Assembly: GCA_964036275.1 (NCBI GenBank)
Contig: OZ038433.1
Location: 10,085,048-10,149,047 of the forward strand
Length of the DNA stretch: 64,000 nt
Direction of reading: 5' to 3'
From: Litoditis marina
Lineage: Eukaryota; Nematoda; Chromadorea; Rhabditida; Rhabditidae
In this document: piece by piece, positions 34,601 through 44,267 of the stretch
Layout: each line of letters starts with the position of its first letter
Position numbering within the stretch: position 1 is the first letter of the stretch
Notes under the pieces: generated by a model
What the model saw: the letters and a program-made list of their open reading frames with translations, nothing else
Told to the model about the DNA's origin: nothing
Databases searched by the model: none
Translations under genes and position numbers: made by a program

Positions 34601-37600
34601 GAATACACTGTCCTCCAGAACCTGAGGTGGACTCAGGCCGGATTATCGACTGTTCTATCCAATTGATCTCACACACGAGAGATTAAATTGGTTTTTTGCC
34701 AGCCAAAAAAGACCTCAAATTGAACCGATGTCCGGACTATACTGTTAGACGAAAGTATAGTCATTTGAAACATGTTAAACACAGCGGAACTTATAAACGT
34801 GTAATGAAAAGTGCACGATTCCTTATTAGAATGCTTGTTTAACGTAACTATTCAATTAACTTTTAGTTTACCTTTCCGTTTTAGTTCAACAGACAGACGA
34901 CGCGTCTAGTGCAAAATCATGACAAGGTGTCGACTACCTTGACGTGTGCGGCCAACGGACAATGGCAAGTAGCGGGCGAGCACATCACCGAGATAGGATG
35001 CAACGTAGTGCCGCTCGATATCCCAGTCGTCATCGAGAATAACGGTGGGTGGAAACGTGATTGCGGGGTCACCCGCCAATGGACTTGGCCCGAGATTACC
35101 TCTAAGAGTCAACATTTCTAAAAACACGTTAGAAATAGAGAGGAAGAGCGAAAAAGAGAAATAGAAAAAGAAAAAGACTTCATGAAAGTGTTAATCCACC
35201 CAAATAAATGATGTCGATGAATCGTGAAGTATTAAGAAGGACTATTCTTTCAGCGCGGCGTCCCTGTGACATGGCTGGTCCACAAGTTGTGATAGAACCT
35301 GGTTTGGGAACTGATTTCGAATCGATAGCTCATAACGTTGAGGTAGACCCCCCAACGATGACATTCACATGTACCGCACCCGCTGCCAACAGCTTCACAA
35401 TAATTTCGGTGGGTTAAAACAATCAGACACGAATACAACGTCTTCTGAATCTCGACCTGCGTCACTCGATTTGTGTACTATTTCCAATAACTTGTAGTTA
35501 TTCCATAGGTTAAAACATACACTCGAATACACTGTCCTCCAGAACCTGAGGTGGACTCAGGCCGGATTATCGACTGTTCTATCCAATTGATCTCACACAC
35601 GAGAGATTAAATTGGTTTTTTGCCAGCCAAAAAGACCTCAAATTGAACCGATGTCCGGTCTATACTGTAAGACGAAAGCATAGTCATTTGAAACATGTTA
35701 AACACAGCGGAACTTATAAACGTGTAATGAAGAGTGCACGATTCCTTATTAGAATGCTTATTTAACGTAACTATTCAATTAACTTTTAGTTTACCTTTCC
35801 GTTTTAGTTCAACAGACAGACGACGCGTCTAGTGCAAAATCATGACAAGGTGTCGACTACCTTGACGTGTGCGGCCAACGGACAATGGCAAGTAGCGGGC
35901 GAGCACATCACCGAGATAGGATGCAACGTAGTGCCGCTCGATATCCCAGTCGTCATCGAGAATAACGGTGGGTGGAAACGTGGTTGCGGGGTCACCCGCC
36001 AATGGACTTGGCCCGAGATTACCTCTAAGAGTCAACATTTCTAAAAACACGTTAGAAATAGAGAGGAAGAGCGAAAAAGAGAAATAGAAAAAGAAAAAGA
36101 CTTCATGAAAGTGTTAATCCACCCAAATAAATGATGTCGATGAATCGTGAAGTATTAAGAAGGACTATTCTTTCAGCGCGGCGTCCCTGTGACATGGCTG
36201 GTCCACAAGTTGTGATAGAACCTGGTTTGGGAACTGATTTCGAATCGATAGCTCATAACGTTGAGGTAGACCCCCCAACGATGACATTAACATGTACCGC
36301 ACCCGCTGCCAACAGCTTCACAATAATTTCGGTGGGTTAAACTAATCAGACACGAATACAACGTCTTTTGAATCTCGACCTGCGTCACTCGATTTGTGTA
36401 CTATTTCCAATAACTTGTAGTTATTCCATAGGTCAAAACATACACTCGAATACACTGTCCTCCAGAACCTGAGGTGGACTCAGGCCGGATTATCGACTGT
36501 TCTATCCAATTGATCTCACACACGAGAGATTAAATTGGTTTTTTGCCAGCCAAAAAGACCTCAAATTGAACCGATGTCCGGTCTATACTGTAAGACGAAA
36601 GCATAGTCATTTGAAACATGTTAAACACAGCGGAACTTATAAACGTGTAATGAAAAGTGCACGATTCCTTATTAGAATGCTTATTTAACGTAACTATTCA
36701 ATTAACTTTTAGTTTACCTTTCCGTTTTAGTTCAACAGACAGACGACGCGTCTAGTGCAAAATCATGACAAGGTGTCGACTACCTTGACGTGTGCGGCCA
36801 ACGGACAATGGCAAGTAGCGGGCGAGCACATCACCGAGATAGGATGCAACGTAGTGCCGCTCGATATCCCAGTCGTCATCGAGAATAACGGTGGGTGGAA
36901 ACGTGGTTGCGGGGTCACCCGCCAATGGACTTGGCCCGAGATTACCTCTAAGAGTCAACATTTCTAAAAACACGTTAGAAATAGAGAGGAAGAGCGAAAA
37001 AGAGAAATAGAAAAAGAAAAAGACTTCATGAAAGTGTTAATCCACCCAAATAAATGATGTCGATGAATCATGAAGTATTAAGAAGGACTATTCTTTCAGC
37101 GCGGCGTCCCTGTGACATGGCTGGTCCGCAAGTTGTGATAGAACCTGGTTTGGGAACTGATTTCGAATCGATAGCTCATAACGTTGAGGTAGACCCCCCA
37201 ACGATGACATTCACATGTACCGCACCCGCTGCCAACAGCTTCACAATAATTTCGGTGGGTTAAACTAATCAGACACGAATACAACGTCTTCTGAATCTCG
37301 ACCTGCGTCACTCGATTTGTGTACTATTTCCAATAACTTGTAGTTATTCCATAGGTCAAAACATACACTCGAATACACTGTCCTCCAGAACCTGAGGTGG
37401 ACTCAGGCCGGATTATCGACTGTTCTATCCAATTGATCTCACACACGAGAGATTAAATTGGTTTTTTGCCAGCCAAAAAAGACCTCAAATTGAACCGATG
37501 TCCGGACTATACTGTTAGACGAAAGTATAGTCATTTGAAACATGTTAAACACAGCGGAACTTATAAACGTGTAATGAAAAGTGCACGATTCCTTATTAGA

Positions 37601-40600
37601 ATGCTTGTTTAACGTAACTATTCAATTAACTTTTAGTTTACCTTTCCGTTTTAGTTCAACAGACAGACGACGCGTCTAGTGCAAAATCATGACAAGGTGT
37701 CGACTACCTTGACGTGTGCGGCCAACGGACAATGGCAAGTAGCGGGCGAGCACATCACCGAGATAGGATGCAACGTAGTGCCGCTCGATATCCCAGTCGT
37801 CATCGAGAATAACGGTGGGTGGAAACGTGATTGCGGGGTCACCCGCCAATGGACTTGGCCCGAGATTACCTCTAAGAGTCAACATTTCTAAAAACACGTT
37901 AGAAATAGAGAGGAAGAGCGAAAAAGAGAAATAGAAAAAGAAAAAGACTTCATGAAAGTGTTAATCCACCCAAATAAATGATGTCGATGAATCGTGAAGT
38001 ATTAAGAAGGACTATTCTTTCAGCGCGGCGTCCCTGTGACATGGCTGGTCCACAAGTTGTGATAGAACCTGGTTTGGGAACTGATTTCGAATCGATAGCT
38101 CATAACGTTGAGGTAGACCCCCCAACGATGACATTCACATGTACCGCACCCGCTGCCAACAGCTTCACAATAATTTCGGTGGGTTAAAACAATCAGACAC
38201 GAATACAACGTCTTCTGAATCTCGACCTGCGTCACTCGATTTGTGTACTATTTCCAATAACTTGTAGTTATTCCATAGGTTAAAACATACACTCGAATAC
38301 ACTGTCCTCCAGAACCTGAGGTGGACTCAGGCCGGATTATCGACTGTTCTATCCAATTGATCTCACACACGAGAGATTAAATTGGTTTTTTGCCAGCCAA
38401 AAAGACCTCAAATTGAACCGATGTCCGGTCTATACTGTAAGACGAAAGCATAGTCATTTGAAACATGTTAAACACAGCGGAACTTATAAACGTGTAATGA
38501 AGAGTGCACGATTCCTTATTAGAATGCTTATTTAACGTAACTATTCAATTAACTTTTAGTTTACCTTTCCGTTTTAGTTCAACAGACAGACGACGCGTCT
38601 AGTGCAAAATCATGACAAGGTGTCGACTACCTTGACGTGTGCGGCCAACGGACAATGGCAAGTAGCGGGCGAGCACATCACCGAGATAGGATGCAACGTA
38701 GTGCCGCTCGATATCCCAGTCGTCATCGAGAATAACGGTGGGTGGAAACGTGGTTGCGGGGTCACCCGCCAATGGACTTGGCCCGAGATTACCTCTAAGA
38801 GTCAACATTTCTAAAAACACGTTAGAAATAGAGAGGAAGAGCGAAAAAGAGAAATAGAAAAAGAAAAAGACTTCATGAAAGTGTTAATCCACCCAAATAA
38901 ATGATGTCGATGAATCGTGAAGTATTAAGAAGGACTATTCTTTCAGCGCGGCGTCCCTGTGACATGGCTGGTCCACAAGTTGTGATAGAACCTGGTTTGG
39001 GAACTGATTTCGAATCGATAGCTCATAACGTTGAGGTAGACCCCCCAACGATGACATTAACATGTACCGCACCCGCTGCCAACAGCTTCACAATAATTTC
39101 GGTGGGTTAAACTAATCAGACACGAATACAACGTCTTTTGAATCTCGACCTGCGTCACTCGATTTGTGTACTATTTCCAATAACTTGTAGTTATTCCATA
39201 GGTCAAAACATACACTCGAATACACTGTCCTCCAGAACCTGAGGTGGACTCAGGCCGGATTATCGACTGTTCTATCCAATTGATCTCACACACGAGAGAT
39301 TAAATTGGTTTTTTGCCAGCCAAAAAGACCTCAAATTGAACCGATGTCCGGTCTATACTGTAAGACGAAAGCATAGTCATTTGAAACATGTTAAACACAG
39401 CGGAACTTATAAACGTGTAATGAAAAGTGCACGATTCCTTATTAGAATGCTTATTTAACGTAACTATTCAATTAACTTTTAGTTTACCTTTCCGTTTTAG
39501 TTCAACAGACAGACGACGCGTCTAGTGCAAAATCATGACAAGGTGTCGACTACCTTGACGTGTGCGGCCAACGGACAATGGCAAGTAGCGGGCGAGCACA
39601 TCACCGAGATAGGATGCAACGTAGTGCCGCTCGATATCCCAGTCGTCATCGAGAATAACGGTGGGTGGAAACGTGGTTGCGGGGTCACCCGCCAATGGAC
39701 TTGGCCCGAGATTACCTCTAAGAGTCAACATTTCTAAAAACACGTTAGAAATAGAGAGGAAGAGCGAATAAGAGAAATAGAAAAAGAAAAAGACTTCATG
39801 AAAGTGTTAATCCACCCAAATAAATGATGTCGATGAATCGTGAAGTATTAAGAAGGACTATTCTTTCAGCGCGGCGTCCCTGTGACATGGCTGGTCCACA
39901 AGTTGTGATAGAATCTGGTTTGGGAACTGATTTCGAATCGATAGCTCATAACGTTGAGGTAGACCCCCCAACGATGACATTCACATGTACCGCACCCGCT
40001 GCCAACAGCTTCACAATAATTTCGGTGGGTTAAAACAATCAGACACGAATACAACGTCTTCTGAATCTCGACCTGCGTCACTCGATTTGTGTACTATTTT
40101 CAATAACTTGTAGTTATTCCATAGGTCAAAACATACACTCGAATACACTGTCCAACCTGAGGTGGACTCAGGCCGGATTATCGACTGTTCTATCCAATTG
40201 ATCTCACACACGAGAGATTAAATTGGTTTTTTGCCAGCCAAAAAGACCTCAAATTGAACCGATGTCCGGTCTATACTGTAAGACGAAAGCATAGTCATTT
40301 GAAACATGTTAAACACAGCGGAACTTATAAACGTGTAATGAAAAGTGCACGATTCCTTATTAGAATGCTTATTTAACGTAACTATTCAATTAACTTTTAG
40401 TTTACCTTTCCGTTTTAGTTCAACAGACAGACGACGCGTCTAGTGCAAAGTCATGACAAGGTGTCGACTACCTTGACGTGTGCGGCCAACGGACAATGGC
40501 AAGTAGCGGGCGAGCACATCACCGAGATAGGATGCAACGTAGTGCCGCTCGATATCCCAGTCGTCATCGAGAATAACGGTGGGTGGAAACGTGGTTGCGG

Positions 40601-43600
40601 GGTCACCCGCCAATGGACTTGGCCCGAGATTACCTCTAAGAGTCAACATTTCTAAAAACACGTTAGAAATAGAGAGGAAGAGCGAAAAAGAGAAATAGAA
40701 AAAGAAAAAGACTTCATGAAAGTGTTAATCCACCCAAATAAATGATGTCGATGAATCGTGAAGTATTAAGAAGGACTATTCTTTCAGCGCGGCGTCCCTG
40801 TGACATGGCTGGTCCACAAGTTGTGATAGAACCTGGTTTGGGAACTGATTTCGAATCGATAGCTCATAACGTTGAGGTAGACCCCCCAACGATGACATTA
40901 ACATGTACCGCACCCGCTGCCAACAGCTTCACAATAATTTCGGTGGGTTAAACTAATCAGACACGAATACAACGTCTTCTGAATCTCGACCTGCGTCACT
41001 CGATTTGTGTACTATTTCCAATAACTTGTAGTTATTCCATAGGTCAAAACATACACTCGAATACACTGTCCTCCAGAACCTGAGGTGGACTCAGGCCGGA
41101 TTATCGACTGTTCTATCCAATTGATCTCACACACGAGAGATTAAATTGGTTTTTTGCCAGCCAAAAAGACCTCAAATTGAACCGCCGGCGTAGCAATCCC
41201 CCCAAAGCCAACCAACTCTCACATATATGTCGCTGATGTACCTCACGGAGGTGCCAAATGGCCAAATTGACTATCACATGAGGTCAAACGTCACAAAACG
41301 TAGCAAAAACTCCCCGTCTCTGCTTTGTGCACTCTTTTTCATGAAACCGATATTAAATACGGCGCAGGCTGAGGGGTGGTGACATGCATTTCGTAAACCG
41401 GGCGTTGGTGAAAACACAAGTTGCTCGCATAATTGATGGCTCATTATCTCAAGGATTGACTTCATTTTTCAAATGATATCAAGAGAACAAGTTTAAAATA
41501 GGGTATAAATTGGAATTGACCGATGAATTAAGAGTTTAAATAATATCAAAATAATGCCGAAATAACTGAGTGCTTTATTGAACACCCAAAACTGAAAATG
41601 TATCTTTCACAAAATTCTTCGCAAATCAACTCAATTCGCACTGAACATCCAACAACCCAAAATTTAGCCACTTGCATTCCTACGGAGACTGCTACAGGAA
41701 GACAAAAAATCTTGAGTCCGTTTTTCTAACGTAAATACTTATCGGGGAGATTTGAATTGTTTGCTTCATATTATGATTCTCTATCAGAGAGAGAAGGCAA
41801 AACTTTTTTTCGAGAAGTTAAAGTTTGCATCAGGAAAGGGTACTGGTTTGAATGTGTAGTAAGAGTTGGAGTAGAAATGACGTGAATATAACGCGATTCA
41901 AGAATTTAATCAATCAAGGAATCATACTTGAAAAACCAAGTTTTCAACTTCACCTAACTACTTTATTTACGAATATAATTTACACATGACATTAATACAG
42001 AACTAAAACTAGCTCGTCTTACTTTCAGCCTTAATTTCATAATTCGCACGCTTTCTATTTCAGTCATTCGAATGCGAAAATCTATGTAAATTGAGCGTGG
42101 TTCCAATAAGTTTTCTATTCTCTTCCAACAAAGTACAAACCAAACTACAATAATCATCCGAAAAAGGTCATTCAAAACGAGCCAACCCGCGTGGTAAACG
42201 TATCTAAAACATACTAGGTGCGGTTTTTTCCGGCGCACGAGCACCCTCCTGTTTTAATGCACTCTCTATGCGCACTCTCGCTTGAAATCGACATTATGTC
42301 CATTCTTTGAAGTTATGAGCAGAAAGTACGCTCCATGAGAAGTTCCAGCACCCACAATCGATACTAATGGTTTAGGATAGGAGAAAGTTGATAGAGTTCG
42401 GTGAGGTACCTCGATGAGAGGTGATATGAGCTAGCTGATCGGTTTCGGGGGAATTGCTACGCCGGCCGATGTCCGGTCTATACTGTTAGACGAAAGCATA
42501 GTCACTTGAAACATGTTAAACACAGCGGAACTTATAAACGTGTAATGAAAAGTGCACGATTCCTTATTAGAATGCTTGTTTAACGTAACTATTCAATTAA
42601 CTTTTAGTTTCCCTTTCCGTTTAGTTCAACAGACAGACGACGCGTCTAGTGCAAAATCATGACACGGTGTCGACTACCTTGACGTGTGCGGCCAACGGAC
42701 AATGGCAAGTAGCGGGCGAGCACATCACCGAGATAGGATGCAACGTAGTGCCGCTCGATATCCCAGTCGTCATCGAGAATAACGGTGGGTGGAAACGTGG
42801 TTGCGGGTTCACCCGCCAATGGACTTGGCCCGAGAATACCTCTAAGAGTCAACATTTCTAAAAACACGTTACAAATAGAGAGGAAGAGAGAAAAAGAGAA
42901 ATAGAAAAAGAAAAAAACTTCATGAAAGTGTTAATCCACCAAAAATAAATGATGTCGATGAATCGTGAAGTATTAAGAAGGACTATTCTTTCAGCGCGGC
43001 GTCCCTGTGACATGGCTGGTCCGCAAGTTGTGATAGAACCTGGTTTGGGAACCGATTTCGAATTTATAGCTCATAACGTTGAGGTAGACCCCCCAACGAT
43101 GACATTCACATGTACCGCACCCGCTGGAAACAGCTTCGTAATAATTTCGGTGGGTTAAAACAATCAGACACGAATACAACGTCTTCTGAATCTCGACCTG
43201 CGGCACTCGATTTGTGTACTATTTCCAATAACTTGTAGTTATTCCATAGGTCAAAACATACACTCGAATACACTGTCCTCCAGAACCTGAGGTGGACTCA
43301 GGCCGGATTATCGACTGTTCTATCCAATTGAACTCACACACGAGAGATTAAATTGGTTTTTTGCCTGCCAAAAAGACCTCAAATTGAGCCGATGTCCGGT
43401 CTATACTGTTAGACGAAAGCATAGTAACTTGAAACATGTTAAACACAGCGGAACTTATAAACGTGTAATGAAAAGTGCACGATTCCTTATTAGAATGCTT
43501 ATTTAACGTAACTATTCAATTAACTTTTAGTTTACCTCTCCGTTTCAGTTCAACAGACAGAAGACGCGTCTAGCGCAAAATCATGACACGGTGTCGACTA

Positions 43601-43692
43601 CCTTGACGTGTGCGGCCAACGGACAATGGCAAGTAGCGGGCGAGCACATCACCGAGATAGGATGTCTAGTATTCCCAGCTGAATTTATTTGA
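15635..43692 (+). CDS. Gene 3: giant secreted protein with 21 tandem C6/DUF281-like domains
   Basis: The predicted gene has 45 exons and 2,274 codons; the 6,825 nt total is divisible by 3 and every exon is open. Leader 15635-15740 (MWFLFLFLCVSPVPTLSC), linkers 16444-16515 and 16955-17005, then domains as B+C exon pairs: 18245-18399+22447-22600; 22821-22975+24081-24234; 24444-24598+24970-25138; 26078-26232+26584-26743; then 17 further B exons (26953 to 42995, 155 nt each), each followed by a C exon. C exons are 160 nt except the last, 43549-43692, which alone has a stop. Each domain has four Cys (PCDMAGP, FTCTAP, LTCAANGQW, IGCNVVP in the array). A multi-domain extracellular, possibly structural, product is inferred. 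The models before 26 kb carry more uncertainty because the introns are large (up to 4,047 bp). It could be annotated as several genes, but no intermediate C exon ends in a stop. Confidence 0.75.
16444..17005 (+). other. Two linker exons of gene 3 (16444-16515, 16955-17005)
   Basis: Both are phase 1 in and out and encode related sequence (AKVIPLAVETA and GKVIPLEIEPA), each before a GTAGGTGG donor. The second is a diverged duplicate of the 3' part of the first. They replace the Thr-rich linker exon of genes 1 and 2. The ATG-containing sequence before 16444 is not used in the phase-compatible model. Confidence 0.65.
16619..16735. repeat. GA microsatellite in gene 3 intron
   Basis: An (AG)n run of about 55 bases with GGAGGCGAAGG and AGGGAGAAAG interruptions, polypurine on the plus strand. 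It creates spurious long frames on both strands. Confidence 0.9.
17006..17856. other. Gene 3 intron, nothing recognised
   Basis: The 88-codon minus frame at 17215-17481 lacks splice or start context. The sequence around 17640-17740 partly recurs near 25780 (GGTAGCTTGAATA), suggesting an old segmental copy. Confidence 0.35.
17857..18236. repeat. Facing pair of SINE-like tRNA-derived elements
   Basis: The left copy is inverted (GGGATCGAACCTGC, GCGCTAACCACTGCGCTA) and the right copy is direct (GGTTCGAGTCCCGC, CATAAATTTGGCACGCACTT). They meet at GACGACTATAGTCGTCG near 18040. The right copy ends within 10 bases of the acceptor of the first B exon of gene 3. Confidence 0.65.
18962..21534. mobile_element. 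2.57-kb TIR element in the first domain intron of gene 3
   Basis: The left end CATATAAGACGTGGCCAAAT and the inverted right end ATTTGGCCACGTCTTATATG match. Imperfect arms continue about 65 bp (TATTTCAGAAACTTCACAC is shared). The interior is partly GC-rich and unlike the surroundings, with a 153-codon minus frame at 20039-20500 of unknown identity and a strong hairpin near 20755-20805. No transposase is recognisable, so I read it as non-autonomous, perhaps with captured sequence. Confidence 0.7.
20039..20500 (-). other. Unidentified 153-codon ORF inside the 2.57-kb TIR element
   Basis: The frame begins MGTCRGRLKIPPSSPRGSR and contains CPVLDSLAAGIQDVNQRKS. Composition is arginine- and serine-rich with no domain I recognise. 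It could be a captured exon, a retroelement 5' fragment or chance. Confidence 0.2.
22228..22394. mobile_element. CTCATGAG-rich MITE upstream of gene 3 C exon
   Basis: Contains CAACCTCATGAGAAATTCG, CTCATGAGATTTGTGAG and the TTGCTACGCTGGC end. The near-identical copy at 23866-24036 sits in the same position before the next C exon, so it was duplicated with the exon module. Confidence 0.65.
23866..24036. mobile_element. CTCATGAG-rich MITE, second module copy
   Basis: Same ends and position relative to the C exon at 24081 as the copy at 22228-22394. This supports segmental duplication of about 1.6 kb containing intron, MITE and C exon. Confidence 0.65.
24740..24845. repeat. Dispersed repeat (TTTAGGTACCCCGGGATACC)
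   Basis: An inverted relative lies at about 15885-15960 (GGGCAGATTAG ... CGTACCCCGGGGTACC ... GCGCGCGCC). Confidence 0.55.
25188..25410. repeat. Dispersed repeat in gene 3 intron
   Basis: ATGTTGCGGACTTTCAAAAG through TCTTCCGACAGCGGCCGCC is the reverse-oriented counterpart of 52590-52815 in gene 4 (CTTTTGAAAGTCCGCAATGT; GGCCGCCGTCGGAAGAC). Confidence 0.65.
25536..25559. repeat. Poly-G tract
   Basis: A run of about 18 consecutive G residues in the intron between the third and fourth gene 3 domains. It is prone to length error in sequencing and to G-quadruplex formation. Confidence 0.9.
25860..25983. mobile_element. TTAA-flanked MITE, full length
   Basis: TTAAAGAAGGACAATTATG faces ATTATCGTCCTTCTTTAA, 124 bp including both TTAA sites. 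It lies 95 bp before the fourth B exon of gene 3. Confidence 0.8.
27360..27491. mobile_element. Fossil MITE carried by every array unit (first instance)
   Basis: TATACTGTAAGACG ... CATGTTAAACACAGCGGAAC ... TTATTAGAATGCTTATTTAACG ... ACTTTTAGTTTA is a diverged TATACTGTTAGTC-family MITE about 15 bp upstream of the C-exon acceptor. It recurs in each later unit but is absent from the intron before the first array C exon (26233-26583). Confidence 0.8.
33890..36660 (+). repeat. Three-unit higher-order block, copy 1
   Basis: It matches 36660-39430 at a fixed offset of 2,770 bp. Shared markers are a His for Arg variant near 34298/37068, GTCCGGACTATACTG near 34730/37500, Asp for Gly in the C exon (about 35060/37830), GGTTAAAACATAC (35508/38278), GAAGAGTGCACG (35730/38500) and Leu for Phe in TMTLTC (36287/39057). 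The copies diverge at 33886 versus 36656 and again after about 39765. Confidence 0.85.
36660..39430 (+). repeat. Three-unit higher-order block, copy 2
   Basis: This is the downstream partner of 33890-36660. I found no difference at the sites compared by eye within the block, so this is the most recent duplication in the array, or a collapse/expansion artefact of assembly. Confidence 0.8.
41185..42465. mobile_element. 1,281-bp TIR transposon inserted in one array unit
   Basis: CCGGCGTAGCAATCC faces GGAATTGCTACGCCGG. The uninterrupted units read TTGAACCGATGTCC, so CCG is duplicated (41182-41184 and 42466-42468), giving a precise empty-site comparison. The longest frames inside are 63 and 93 codons without transposase features, so it is non-autonomous. 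The TIR resembles the shorter GGCGTAGCAA MITEs. Confidence 0.85.
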
Positions 43693-43776
43693 CATCCATC
43701 TAACCTCATGTCAAGTATACATATATTTATATCAATATGTTTTCAATAACCTTTTGCAAGTTACGATGATTATGTG

Positions 43777-43782
43777 AATAAA
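43777..43782 (+). terminator. Probable polyadenylation signal of gene 3
   Basis: AATAAA lies 85 nt after the only stop codon of the array, in GTGAATAAAGTTCG. Confidence 0.55.
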
Positions 43783-43811
43783 GTTCGAGGATAGACTCAT
43801 ATAGTACGTTA

Positions 43812-44267
43812 AAGAATCCGTCCCGCTTTAATTTTGACTTTCGAGTTAACAATCTGACCCTACGGCAAATGAAAAACCATTATCAAAAATATATACTTTT
43901 ATATCCTTATCTTGCTTCTTTTTCTCAGAAAAGCGGCTTACGTAATGACACCGATAGGGGGGTTGCGTACGGGGTATGCTCAAAATAGCCTATAGAAGTG
44001 TAAAAATTATTTCAAAACACTCTACCACATACGACTACATGATTAGAGACTACAAAATAAAAATAAATGTGGAAGTAAATGAACCAAGTCAAGTTGCGCC
44101 ACAGTGAAAATGTTCAGGACCCCTTCTTTATTGATTGATGTTATGCAAATTTAACAAATTTGTAATCAGAATGTTTTTTCATGGTCTATGGAAAGACATT
44201 AAGAAGCTTTTTTGAGCTTCTTAAAATTTTCATGAAACGTAAATTATAGCGGTACGGTTTCTTTAAC
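43812..44267. repeat. Dispersed repeat of about 456 bp, copy 2
   Basis: Same orientation and ends as 3965-4420, sharing GCGGCTTACGTAATGACACC. Confidence 0.75.

Larger units (their letters stand above)
26584..43548 (+). repeat. Tandem array of about 923-bp exon-pair units in gene 3
   Basis: C exons start at 26584, 27507, 28424, 29348, 30271, 31194, 32116, 33038, 33961, 34885, 35808, 36731, 37655, 38578, 39501, 40419, 42625 and 43549. B exons start at 26953, 27876, 28794, 29717, 30640, 31562, 32484, 33407, 34330, 35254, 36177, 37100, 38024, 38947, 39870, 40788 and 42995. Spacing is 922-924 bp, with two units of 917-918 sharing a 6-bp deletion (28157, 40151) and one enlarged by a transposon. 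A unit is C exon 160 + intron about 209 + B exon 155 + intron about 399. Exons and introns are equally conserved, pointing to recent amplification or homogenisation. One unit adds exactly 105 codons. Confidence 0.95.

Noticed and set aside
26584..43548. Regularly spaced repeats resembling a CRISPR array
   Set aside because: The unit is about 923 bp of exon and intron with no unique spacers, in eukaryotic sequence.
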